A DNA stretch of 64,000 nucleotides. It comes from Bugulina stolonifera. Its lineage: Eukaryota > Bryozoa > Gymnolaemata > Cheilostomatida > Bugulidae. Where the stretch lies: the NCBI GenBank assembly GCA_935421135.1, contig OW285190.1, forward strand, positions 1,488,001-1,552,000, read 5' to 3'. The notes beneath the pieces are model-generated. The model saw only the letters and a list, made by a program, of their open reading frames with translations, searched no databases and was not told where the DNA came from. Shown here in pieces: positions 1-10,092 of this stretch (position 1 is its first letter; every line of letters begins with the position of its first letter). The position numbers and the translations under genes are program-made.

Positions 1-27
1 CGAAGGAAAATACGGGTTAGAGTAATG
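1..27. repeat. Inner end of the left terminal inverted repeat
   Basis: These 27 bases are a perfect reverse complement of 8590-8616. The match stops at base 28, so this is the inner border of a terminal repeat whose outer part (about 500 bp by comparison with the right side) lies outside the window. Confidence 0.8.
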
Positions 28-429
28 ATAGGCTACACCCGTGCGGAGTGCCCGTGCAGAGTTTACGACGCTGACTATACTACTATAAAAAACTTACCGA
101 GTGGTGGTGGTGGTGCTTCCGGGGACTGTGCCGGGGACTGTTGAGACTGAACTGGTCGGGGTGACACCGCACTCGCGCGCTCCTCCGTTCGAGCGCCCCC
201 GGACCTTCGATGAAAGACTCGCGTCTTAACCCTCATTTTCCCCGGACCCTCCCCTAGGGAAATCGCCCGTCCCCGTGACGAGCGGCGAGAGAAAGTGAAG
301 GCGGTGGCTCTTCCGCGCTTCAAACCGTAGACTTCGCGAGGAGGTTAGCCGACGACATCATCGCTCGGAGGGGTAGAAATAGAAATAGATAAACGGGATA
401 GATGGACGCTTGTCTTCTCATCGCCATCG

Positions 430-482
<53 letters not shown>

Positions 483-917
483 CAAATAGACCCGCCTCTA
501 CGATGATGTCGTTGACTCGCCACCAATTTCTTTGACCACCGCGTCCACTTTCCCCCGGGTAGCAAACTCCGATAGGGAGAGAGCGCATCGTGCGCGTGCG
601 ATGTCACCCCCCACCTACGAATGAAGACAATAGAAGAAATGTGAACTGATAAGGGGTGAGTATGAGCGGAAGCTGCGCTAGTATCGTCTACCCCTTTGGT
701 TTGGAGAGGTAAATGGTTTTTAATGTATTAGCTAGTGTTTTATTGCTCGGTTTTAAGGCTACAACCGGTAAACCCTCCGTTTTGAGGACGGAGACCCCTT
801 ACAATAGAGAGTGAATGTGAAAAAAATTATACGGGTATATGTACAAGGGTTATGATGCACTGTTCGTTTACTCTCCAATTTATCGAATGAAGTAGTCTCA
901 TCTCCGAGAAATCAGTA
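28..917. other. Element left flank without a supported gene; (CAT)n microsatellite
   Basis: This is the GC-rich stretch between the left terminal repeat and the polymerase stop codon. It contains a clean (CAT)n microsatellite at about 424-479. On the minus strand one frame reads the microsatellite as a run of aspartates after a possible splice acceptor, followed by a Ser/Pro-rich tail. No domain is recognisable and no start can be supported, so no gene is called. The rest (600-917) is AT-rich and without visible features. Confidence 0.5.
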
Positions 918-3900
918 CTAGCATTCTATAGGACTCGTACTCACCCCGTCTTCTGCAACCTTCCGCTTACCATAGAAGTAGGTGAGTCCGGTCTTTAGCT
1001 GGGTGTAGCTATACGTTTGGTTTCCTCTTCTGATAAAACCCCGATTGTCCCCTCTCACCGACTCCCCTGTCCTGAGCACGGAGAGGAACTTCTCTTTGGT
1101 TAGGGCGTTTCCTCTTTTGTTTAGTCCTTTGCTGCTATACTTGCTATCACCATCAGCGGACCAGCAAAAGTATGTTTTTGAGTTGAGCGCGATGACCCCC
1201 TCCCCCCGAAACTCCTCCTTAAACAGGCCGGGGGTTCGTGTTTCGTATCGTTGCACCTTCTCACAACATTCCCTCATCTCCCACTCTTGGCCAAGCACCT
1301 TGGTCGTGATAAAGTCTTCCTTGTGCCTATCGCAGAAGGGTCTGGGAAACCATCTACCATATTCTCTGTAGAACTCTTCTTTTTTATCTTTTCGGATGAC
1401 CTCATCTATACTACGAGCACTCAGAGCCATGTAAGCGCTATCCGTGTCCATTTCTACGTACTCAAAGTCCTCTCTGCTGACGAATCTGTGAAAATAAAAC
1501 GGACGGGTTGTAGGGGGGGGGTTGGGGTTGACACCAAAGAATAAATAGAGAAGGATTTGATAAAATCTTTGTATAGTCTAGTGCTACTTACCTATCCATA
1601 AAGTCGTAGTAGAATTCTAGCATTCTCAACTTGGCTCTCTGGAGGATAACGAATCCTACGACAGATGGAACATCCATTCGAATCTAAAAGAAAGAAAGAG
1701 AGAGAGAGAGTTTACCCTACCACTCAGAAAAAGTTTCGTCAAATCAAGAATCAAAATAAAAAAAAAAGATTGTCAACACTTGCCTTTTTCTTGTGAAGCT
1801 CTATCTCAAAGTAGTTTTCATCAACTTCGTTTAGACTAGAAAAGTGCCTACTCCTCACTTTGACAGCCGCCTCCTCTACTGTCTCCACATACTTGACAGT
1901 CTTATGTTTCTCTTTATTTGTTATGGTCTTTCCGTAGGCTGAATTCCCAACGAGCTTGCTGGTGCTGGCCAAGAGGGCCAGGTCGGGGTTCACATCCCCA
2001 CCTCTTCTTGCGTCTGAGACCGAAGAACCAAAGTCTTTGTAGATGGCTCGTGGGATAAAGTGAACAAACTGATAGATCCTGGTAATTATCAAACCTTGAT
2101 CTAGATACCATCTAGCCAGATCGGAGAGTAGTGTGATTCGCTCGCCAAAAAGACTCCCCACGAGCATTCGCTGAGGTCTCTTCAAGAATCCGTTCTGTTC
2201 GGCAAAAGCGCGCATGTGTTCGCTAAGGTGTTCTCTTCCCACGTTTATATTCTTGAAAATAGGTGCCATCTCAGAGAACTTCGCTTTTAGCTCTTCGGGT
2301 ACGGAAATGTCACACTCCACTAAACCATAGTACTCTCCACTACGAATGTTATTGATTATCTTATCGAGGTTGACGTAACCCCTCTCCGGATAGAGAGAAG
2401 AAAAGAAGATGGCGAGAAATGTCCTAACTTCTACATCCGAACGAACTCGCGCTTCCCACTCACACTGCCGAGTGGTGATGAGCTTATAGCCTAGAGCCTT
2501 GATGTAATCTTCTTTCCTTGCAGTGTCCACCCGGAGCTCTTCATTCGTCATGTTTCTGACACCTTTTCCGTTCCCTCCTAGCTCGCACTCGTGCCCATGC
2601 CAGTAGCAACCGTGGAATTGGTACACCGTCCGACTCTGTTCGCTATAACCATCCACTGGTAGGTTGTGACAGCCTATCCTCATTTCTCCTCCATTCTGTT
2701 GGTGAAGGATGACCTCTCCTCTCTTCCACGATTGGAACTCTAACCAACCATGCGCCACTTTGCTGAACTTTTTAATAGGTTCTAGAGCAAAGCCTCGGCT
2801 CTCTAGCCTCCGCCTGGGATAACCCGTAGGCATATTCCCCATCATACAGTATAGGTAGAGGGCGTTGGCATCAACTCCCAGAATGGACCTACAGGGTTTT
2901 GCGGATGTGCCATACATCTTCTCTCGAATAGAGGTCACTCCAACTTCATGATGTCTGTGAAAGATAATGCTTGGCCCTCCCACGAGGTTATCGCGAAGAG
3001 TATGGTACAGACTTTTGCTCTCCTCATCGAACAGACATATGGGTTGCGAGTTGCAAAGTTCGTCTCGGAGAGACATTAACCTATGCAGCGGAAGAGCGGC
3101 TTGTGGAGGAGAGTAGCCATAAGGTCGGGCCTCCACCTCCATAAACAACCATCTGATAGCCAAGCCTGGAAGCGAGATTGCGGATTTCAACATGTCAATA
3201 CCCTTTTGTCGATAGATAGAGCTCTGACGTGCAATGGCCTCGATGAATGGGGCCACATCGAGGTTGTTGTACCAGATGAGAAAATCCCTGAACGTTTCCA
3301 TGTTCTCTCTTTCCCACACGACCTGACAGTGGTGATAATCTTGCTCGCTCAATTCTTGCTGAGTCAGCGAGTTGAAAAAACTCTCTCGGGGAGGGAGTCC
3401 ATAATAATCCAACCTTCTCAGGGAATCTACCCAGTCGTAAGGAAAGAATCCCTTACTCTCTGACACGCCAAATGCCTTCAAGTATTTGGAGTAGTTGAAG
3501 CCCGGTGCGATAAAGTTGCATATGTCAAGGAACCTAAAACGTCTACTCTCCACGCAGGACATACTGTTAACACGCTTAACGATGAAGACAAAATCTTCTC
3601 CCTCCTCCTCTTGTAGAGAGCGAAGCAAAGGTCCCTTTAGTATATTTAGGTCATACTTTTGTGAGTTGAAACCAACCACCGGAACGCTGGAGATGTGCTG
3701 TTCTAACTCTCTTTCTAATCCGGAGAGACCGGACTTCACCCTGTAAGTCGAGACGTTAGAGAACTTTTCGTCAGCAAAGGCTTCTTCTCTATCCGCCCGA
3801 TCCGCAAGGAAAGTAGAGAGTCGCTTGCGTACATCCCGGAATCTTTCTCCGAACAAATCTCCTGCCACGTCAGCAATCTTTGCTATGTAGTGGACGAATT

Positions 3901-5374
3901 GACGAATGCACTTCGTTCCATCCTTGCTGTCGACACTCCTCACAAAGCACTTGGCCTGCTCAAACCCCGGGACGTTAGAACATACAGATATGCTCAGTAA
4001 CTCGTGTCTTGCACTAAAAGTCATTGTGGAGGTGTTAGTTTGTAGGTTGTCTTTTGGCATGAAGCATTCAATATCATAGGTGATATAGTAGGGGTAGTAT
4101 AAGAGGTCGGGGTTCACCACCTCTATTCCCGCCACTCGCTTGAGTTTTGTGAATATGGTTGGCGGGGGTCCAAACGTTCCACCAGGGAAAACAAACACCG
4201 ATGCTTCCTCTGGCGAGCACTTATGTCGCCGTAGGCTGGACAAACGTGTGAAAGCGCCATCGCACAACTTGCAGGTGAAACATCTGGCAAACGAATCAAC
4301 ATTCTTTATCCAGCTGAAGTGTTTTTCGTACATGTTGACAAAGAGTTTACGGGCTTTGTTTCGTGCCCCAGATGACCAAACTATCGGAGCTACCCCCTCA
4401 TCAGTTAGGCAGAAGACTATTATAGATATGTCAAAATGATCTTCCAAGGCCAGCAGATCACTCGCGCCCACCCCGGGAAAGTCTGACAAAGTTGATGAGG
4501 GTGGGGAAGAAGATCTAGATTGTCTCATGTATTGTTTAAACAAGCGATGTGTTGTGGTCTGAGAGGGGCGATGACAGCAACATCCCTTCTTTGGGTCGCA
4601 GTTACAGTCATACATCATGGCCAAACATCTAAAGAAACACAATTTGTCTGGGTAGGGACGGGCACCTCCTCTGGCCCAAAAGTCTACATCTAGTGCTATC
4701 ACATGTCGGTTGTTAAGTATGTAGTCTGGGAGTTTGCTCACTACACCGCCCACCTTGCCAATCTCTAGGAGTTTATAGATGTAGAATGTCAGATTCGCAA
4801 TGTGACGTAAAGCCCAAGCGGTGTTCGGTCTCCTTTGTGCTGACCTCTCTCTCAAGTCGAGCTCCTGCACAGATTCGCAAAACTCTCTCATCTCATTCTC
4901 TGCTCTGATCAGTCTTGGCTTGGGGAAGAACGCGGCATTGTTGCTTGATGAGTGAAAGTAGCGCAACTCTCCACTGGTCTTATGCTCGAGGATGACTCCA
5001 GCGCTACAGTTAATCTTCACAGTACAAGGTACTCTCTTCCACATCGCTCTCAATTTAGTCCACACCTCTTCATCTCCTTCATCTTCACATTCCCCTCTCC
5101 ACACTCGAACGTTGAGAATGTCTTCTACAGGACGAGAGTGTATTGTGGACCTGATCGAGCTCCAATAGCGGGCTAGTAGCACCCCCATCTCATCCCCCTC
5201 TTCAGCTGTTGGAGGTTTGGACCAGAAAACATCATCAAACTTCTCTGCATCCCCCTCATCTTTTTCCGCCTTGGCCTCGCTATGAAATCGTCTCATGTGA
5301 TGACCTAGCTTTCTCCTCCCATCAAAACATCCACCACAAACCGGGCACTTGTGTGGGTGAGCCTGTGCATGCAT
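918..5374 (-). CDS. Polinton-type family B DNA polymerase, three exons visible
   Basis: This gene would replicate the element. I read exon 1 as 5374-1784 (running upstream), exon 2 as 1683-1592 and exon 3 as 1485-918. The phases join cleanly to give 1416 codons from the methionine at 5374. The order is: C2H2 fingers near residues 10-31 and 371-392; exonuclease motif I (YDIEC, about 431); exonuclease II (GFNSQKYD, about 568); polymerase motif A (DANALYLY, about 835); a CYWHGH segment (about 925) typical of Polinton polymerases; motif B (KLVGNSAYGK, about 1145); and motif C (EMDTDS) in exon 3. The C-terminus (FYGKRKVAEDG) is also the usual Polinton ending. Intron 1 uses a GC donor (gcaagt). The frame continues upstream of 5374 through another CxxC zinc finger, so the true start lies in an earlier exon, possibly at 5843. 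All catalytic motifs look intact. Confidence 0.9.
1486..1591 (-). other. Intron 2 of the polymerase gene
   Basis: A GTAAGT donor (1591-1586) and a TTTTCACAG acceptor (to 1486) give a 106-nt intron. Joining the two sides restores the palm segment just before motif C. The other intron, 1783-1684, has the GCAAGT donor and a TTCTTTTAG acceptor and is 100 nt long. Exon 2 between them is only 92 nt and encodes the conserved AKLRMLEFYYDFMD region. Confidence 0.85.
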
Positions 5375-5463
5375 TCTCTTCGTGTGCCTGTCTAGAGAAA
5401 ACGCTGTTTTGAGAACCAGACCGCATAGTTGACAAGTGTGCTCGGCCTGACGAGAGCTCTCCC

Positions 5464-5806
5464 CCCCTATAAAAATACAAAATAGTAGGGTGTAAGTTAT
5501 TCTTTTACCTCATACTACTATTAGCAATCCACAATTGTTACCAACTACCTCATTTAGCACTAACCTTTTTTACTTGTTGACATCTCTGATCAGGTGCTGA
5601 CTAGTAGGTAGGTGTCTCTGTTTAGTCTCCCTATAAAAAATATATAGTAGTAGGGTGTAAGTTAATTTTTTTTGTTTTTGGCTCAATAGCGTTATATACA
5701 ATAGACACTTCACAATTGCTGCCGATTACCCTATTTAGCACTAACCTTATGTTGTACTTGTTGACATCTCTGATCAGGTGCTGACTAGTAGGTAGCTGTC
5801 TCTGTT
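5464..5806. repeat. Tandem duplication, two copies of about 170 bp, upstream of PolB
   Basis: Two adjacent diverged copies (about 5464-5630 and 5631-5806) share blocks such as the tagtagggtgtaagtta segment and the acatctctgatcaggtgctg segment. A putative short first polymerase exon lies on the far side, starting at ATG 5843 and encoding about 11 residues. If that exon is real, the duplication lies within intron 1 of the polymerase transcript; an acceptor near 5455-5470 would then join to the frame that reads the upstream zinc finger. Confidence 0.6.
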
Positions 5807-5840
5807 TACTCTCACTCTGTTGACCAGAGGCTGATTGTTC

Positions 5841-5877
5841 ATACTGCTAGAGTGAGAAACTCATACCTTAAATAGTA
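5841..5877 (-). promoter_or_regulatory. Putative PolB promoter and start codon
   Basis: On the minus strand a TATTTAA box at about 5877-5868 lies some 30 nt before an ATG at 5843-5841, which opens a short frame ending at possible GT donors. It mirrors the TATA box of the other gene on the opposite side of the inverted repeat. Inferred from sequence only. Confidence 0.35.
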
Positions 5878-5925
5878 GTATTCAGTGGGCGGAGTCTAAC
5901 CATTTCCCCACCCTTGGCAATACCA

Positions 5926-6693
5926 CCCCGATGTGAATCCGATGCATCCCGATGTGAATCCGAAGCTTCCCGATGCATCCCGATGTGATTCCGAAGCTTC
6001 CCGATGCATCCCGATGTGAATCCGAAGCTTCCCGATGCATCCCGATGTGAATCCGAAGCTTCCCGATGCATCCCGATGTGATTCCGAAGCTTCCCGATGC
6101 ATCCCGATGTGAATCCGAAGCTTCCCGATGCATCCCGATGTGATTCCGAAGCTTCCCGATGCATCCCGATGTGAATCCGAAGCTTCCCGATGCATCCCGA
6201 TGTGATTCCGAAGCTTCCCGATGCATCCCGATGCATCCCGATGCACCCCGATGTGAATTGACACATCGGGACACATCGGGATGCATCGGGAAGCTTCGGA
6301 ATCACATCGGGATGCATCGGGAAGCTTCGGAATCACATCGGGATGTATCGGGAAGCTTCGGATTCACATCGGGATGCATCGGGAAGCTTCGGAATCACAT
6401 CGGGATGCATCGGGATGCATCGGGAAGCTTCGGAATCACATCGGGATGCATCGGGAAGCTTCGGAATCACATCGGGATGCATCGGGAAGCTTCGGATTCA
6501 CATCGGGATGCATCGGGAAGCTTCGGAATCACATCGGGATGCATCGGGATGCATCGGGAAGCTTCGGAATCACATCGGGATGCATCGGGAAGCTTCGGAT
6601 TCACATCGGGATGCATCGGGAAGCTTCGGAATCACATCGGGATGCATCGGGAAGCTTCGGATTCACATCGGGATGCATCGGGACACATTGGGA
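5926..6693. repeat. Giant inverted repeat of 31-bp tandem units between divergent genes
   Basis: Left arm 5926-6258 is a tandem array of a roughly 31-bp unit containing AAGCTTCCCGATGCATCCCG and a GATGTGA box. Right arm 6261-6693 is the same unit in the opposite orientation, so the whole region can fold into one large hairpin or cruciform with a centre near 6260. Some units carry an extra ATGCATCCCG step and some differ by one base (GTGAATCC or GTGATTCC). The arms are GC-richer than the host and sit exactly between the two divergent promoters. Reading frames through the array are repeat artefacts. A role as replication origin or shared control region is inferred from the layout. Confidence 0.9.
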
Positions 6694-6733
6694 TTGGATA
6701 ATAAAAAGGGAGGAGTCAAGAAATGAGCAGATG

Positions 6734-6740
6734 TATAAAG
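6734..6740 (+). promoter_or_regulatory. TATA box of the OB-like protein gene
   Basis: TATAAAG lies 40 bp beyond the right arm of the inverted repeat and about 83 bp before the ATG at 6823, leaving a short 5' leader if transcription starts about 30 bp downstream. Confidence 0.55.
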
Positions 6741-6822
6741 GGAGAGTGGGATCACAGTCTCAGCATTCAAAGTTCAGCACATCACTACTGTACAGGAACA
6801 CTACTACAATAGTACATTATCA

Positions 6823-8137
6823 ATGGATACTGACAACATAGTCCAGAACCAAGAAGAGTTATTTGCGGGCTTAACGGACTCACAAATGGATGGAATTATT
6901 GAAGAAGAAGAGTGCAGTCAGAAGAGGAAAGAAGAGGTGGATGCGTTAAAAGAGGCACGGAAGAAGGGGAAAATAATAGGAGTGGGGAGTCTTGCCCGAA
7001 AGGATCTTTCTAACATGGCGGACTCTCCGTCCTCCCCGGAGCGGGCCTCGGATAGGGGCGAGACCACAACAACCAAGAAGAGGAAGAACCCAAAAGGAGA
7101 TGAAATCTGTGCTAAGAAAAAAAAGAAACCCCAGGTGATTGTAATATCAGATGATGATGATGATGGCCACGGAGCCGATACGGCTACGGAAGAAATGGAT
7201 GGTGGTGAGACGACGAAGGGAAAAAAAGCTACCAAGTCCCCTTGCAAGGGGAAGAAAAAGAGCGGGGGACTAAGCCTGGAGAAAGCTCGTGCAGTGGCGG
7301 CAACCCTAATGTAAGTAGCCCTATTCGTATATCTATAAATTACCGTACTATCTTTCTCCCGTTTAACCACTTTGTCGGATCTATATACACCACTTTCATT
7401 ATTGTAGGAGCATGGGAGCGGAGAAGAGGAGCTCTCTGCAGACAACGGTGAAGCTGTCGGAGCTAGAGCCAGGAACTGTGCTAGAAGTGAGTGGAGGTTC
7501 GGTGGTTGAAACGGCATTCGGAAAAGCATTCTTAGCCAGGGCAAGCTATGTGGATGACAAGGGGATGAGACATTGCATCAGCTTTCACACCAACATTCGT
7601 CACGCCATGCCCAAGCTAGCGGATGTCAAAGAAGAGGAGCTAAAGGACCTTACCCTTCCACCTAGGATCATGGTGTACTTGGGACAGCAGGAGACCGCTA
7701 AAGGACAAAACACATTCAACCGTATCGAGAGCGTGTGCTCCCTGCCAGGAGCAGCCATGAAAAAGCTGGCCGGTGACTTGAGAAAGAAGACCTTGGCCCA
7801 GTTGGAAGAATTTTTTCGAGTGCAAACGCTATCTTCCTTCCCCGTTGGTTCTGTGCTGGTGGTGACCGCGCTCCGACCCACATACGTCCCAAGATGCGGT
7901 GATGGTGATAATGCGAGCAACTCCATTGCCACCTACGAGTGCCGGATTGGAAACGAAGAAAAAAAGGGAGAAGTCTTCCTTCCGGGACGTCTGGCAGTTT
8001 CGATGAAAGAGCTCCTCCCCTCCGTGATGGTGTACAAGGGACAGAAGACTTCCAAGAGCGGGAGAACATTCTACGATTGTGCCATTCTAGACTCCATCCT
8101 CGGCGAGCGTCTCCTCCCCGCCACTGCACAGTTTTGA
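6823..8137 (+). CDS. Nuclear protein with two OB-like repeats, two exons
   Basis: Exon 1 is 6823-7310 and exon 2 is 7408-8137. A GTAAGT donor and a TTATTGTAG acceptor join in frame to give 405 residues. Residues 1-163 are charged and look disordered, with a basic cluster (KKRK to KKKKK, about 85-103) fitting a nuclear localisation signal, then VIVISDDDDD (105-114), a textbook SUMO-interacting motif. Residues about 182-270 and 303-393 form two homologous repeats; each starts with an x-P-G/V-x-V-L-x-V strand and ends with MVY(L/K)GQ...(N/R)TF. The repeat length and strand pattern suggest OB folds, as in single-stranded-DNA-binding or RPA-like proteins. It diverges from the polymerase gene and shares its control region, so a replication-accessory role is likely but inferred. 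I do not recognise the family by name. Confidence 0.8.
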
Positions 8138-8160
8138 GGCAAAAACTTTTGTCATTCACA

Positions 8161-8575
8161 CTCATTCGTGTCTACTTATCAATTGATTTTATATTATTAC
8201 TCTCAAACTCGTGTATCGTTAGCCTTACTCATATTTTTCATAGTCGTATATCGGTTTTTATCGATTGATTTTATATTATTACTCTCAAACGTATTGAAAA
8301 TTAAAACAAACTCGTGTATCATTACCCTTACTCATATTTTTCATAGTCGTATATCAAGTTTTTTATCGCTTGATTTTATATTATTACTCTCAAACGTATT
8401 GAAAATTAAAACAAACTCGCGTATCATTACCCTTACTCATATTTTTCGTAGTCACATATCAAGTTTTTTATCGATTGATTTTATATTATTACTCTCAAAC
8501 GCATTGAAAATTAAAACAAACTCGTGTATCATTACCCTGACTCATATTTTCATAGTCGTATATCATCTATTCTAG
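8161..8575 (+). repeat. AT-rich tandem repeat, 105-bp period
   Basis: Three near-identical 105-bp units start at about 8261, 8366 and 8471. A shorter 82-bp unit at 8179 lacks an internal block of about 23 bp. The last step runs into the inner border of the right terminal repeat, whose first bases (attactctaacccgtattt) are themselves a diverged form of the repeat. It follows directly after the stop codon of the OB-like gene and may hold its polyadenylation region. Confidence 0.85.
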
Positions 8576-8589
8576 AATACATCACACAC

Positions 8590-9117
8590 CATTACTCTAA
8601 CCCGTATTTTCCTTCGCTTCACCCTACTCCAGCCGACGGTCCGCCCGCGAGGGTCGCGACGGGTCGTTGGGGCGGGAGGGCGGGGGAGGGGCGGGGGATG
8701 GGCGGGGGGAGGGCGGCGTGGGGCCACGGCTGGACTCGCGAACGAGAACCGCCGCGAGGCGGAGGGCGAGGCGGAGGGGTTTGGGGTGGGGAGGGGTGGG
8801 GAGGGGCGGGGACGGGTGGAGGGAGGACGGGTGGGGTTCGCGGGGCGGGGGGGCGCGCGCGTACGCGCGCGCCCCCTCGCCCGAGCCGTGGGACGGGGCG
8901 AGGGGTTTGCTCTTTAGACTGGGTTCCGCGGAACAGCCGATGAGGTTTTTGAAACCCCACCCGCGATGGGGGGGAGTAGGTTCTAGGGCTTTGCACATAG
9001 AGTGAGGTTTAGGGGAGAGGAGGGGCGAGAGGACGGGTGGGGTGGTCGTCCGCCCGGGGAGTTTTTGGATCTAGGGCTAATACGACGCGGAAAGGGCCGG
9101 GTGTCTGTGTAGATCTG
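8590..9117. repeat. Right terminal inverted repeat, very G-rich
   Basis: The segment starts with 27 bases that are the inverse of 1-27 and continues as strongly GC-rich DNA with long G-runs at 8660-8860 and an alternating CG stretch near 8850-8870. Composition falls back to AT-rich host-like sequence at about 9117-9135. Long open frames on both strands here come from base composition and are not called as genes. Confidence 0.65.
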
Positions 9118-9136
9118 CACTGACTATACTACTTAT

Positions 9137-9928
9137 AACCATATTATACATATACATGTACATTCAGTATAACTTGGTGATGTAACCATATTATACATAT
9201 ACATGTACATTCAGTATAACTTGGTGATATAGTCATGTTGTTACAGATTAATTACCAAGAATCATTCCTTGCAGTAATAAAATAGAGGTCTGATAATTTG
9301 AAATTTCATAATAACAAATAAACCTACATGTACATTGTACATATTCTAATATACACATGTACAGTAAGTATAATGCAACTATAGAGTTTAAAATATATTA
9401 GCTGTAATAAATAGAACATCTGTGATTACATAATAGAGCTGGTAATCTGAATAAATTAGGAAAATATTATAATAAATAAATTGTAAATAATTACAATAAA
9501 TACACTATCTAATGGTAAGTTGGTGTACCCCTGAGTAGGGCTTATGGTTGTAGTACTACAGTAGGGCTTATGGTTGTAGTACTACAGTAGGGCTTATGGT
9601 TGTAGTACTACAGTCAAATCTGGTGCCTGATATGATACAAGCTGAGTCATCTGCGCATACATGTTAAAGTTTAGGAAGTAGAGAGATGTACAAGAGGACT
9701 GGAGGGAGTCTGGAATGCCAGAATGGAAACGTTCGTGGAATGTCTGATCAAGACTTGGGGTAGAAATCAAAAAATGTAAATAATTAAACACAATTCAGTT
9801 AGGTTGGGAGTACAACTTAACATGGTGTCATTGTTATAGATACTCCGGCGGAGGTGGGGTGGGCGGGGTTTCCCTCAGTGTCACATAATCACAGCGGCCA
9901 ATCAGTGATTAACAGAATCGGTGCAGCT
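9137..9928. repeat. Host flank: two short tandem repeats, no gene
   Basis: A 47-bp unit is repeated twice at 9137-9230 (centred on a palindromic tacatgta core). A 26-bp unit beginning tagggcttatgg is repeated three times at 9536-9613. The rest is AT-rich, with no supported coding sequence before the C-terminal exon of gene A. Confidence 0.7.
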
Positions 9929-10092
9929 CTAGTAGGAAAGGAACTGAATAAGTCTAAGGAGGTAGATCACGAAGGTGATGACAATAGATTTGATGGCTGA
10001 AGGAACAGAGGCGGCTGTTGAAGTGTCATCATCGTGTACGGGTGCCACAATTGGAGTGGGCGTAGTGGATATCACAGGTAGAGGAGGAGCAG
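9929..10092 (-). CDS. Gene A last exon: Pro/Thr stalk and C-terminal hydrophobic anchor
   Basis: A TTGTTTCAG acceptor lies just above 10092, and the stop codon is at 9929. The exon encodes a Pro/Ser/Thr/Val-rich stalk with a DDD patch. It then has a C-terminal hydrophobic run (SIVITFVIYLLRLIQFLSY) that ends at the stop with almost no cytoplasmic tail. That layout suits a GPI-attachment signal as well as a short transmembrane anchor; the sequence does not decide between them. Confidence 0.7.

Larger units (their letters stand above)
1..9117. mobile_element. Polinton/Maverick-family PolB element, left end cut by the window
   Basis: The block is bounded by an inverted repeat: bases 1-27 are the exact reverse complement of 8590-8616, so the outer part of the left terminal repeat lies before base 1. 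Inside are two divergently transcribed, intron-containing genes: a Polinton-type DNA polymerase B on the minus strand and a two-OB-like-repeat protein on the plus strand. A long inverted repeat separates them. Composition is clearly more GC-rich than the flanking host DNA, and the change at about 9117-9135 marks the likely right end. No retroviral-type integrase, FtsK/HerA ATPase, adenain-like protease or capsid gene is visible, although Polintons normally carry these. It could be a reduced transposon, a decayed virus-like copy, or a distinct replicon class using the same polymerase family. The exact ends and target duplication cannot be seen here. Confidence 0.75.

Noticed and set aside
71..84. 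14-bp direct match ctgactatactact at 71-84 and 9120-9133, possible target-site duplication
   Set aside because: The left copy lies inside the terminal repeat's inner border, so it cannot flank the element; probably coincidence or an internal relic.
1045..4439. Plus-strand open frames opposite the polymerase gene
   Set aside because: Shadow frames of the minus-strand PolB coding sequence.
5868..6841. Open frames reading HRDASGSFG-type repeats
   Set aside because: Translation of the 31-bp inverted repeat; open in all frames and both strands.
8524..9005. Arg/Gly- and Pro-rich open frames on both strands
   Set aside because: Open only because of very high GC in the terminal repeat; no domain, no codon bias distinct from the opposite strand.
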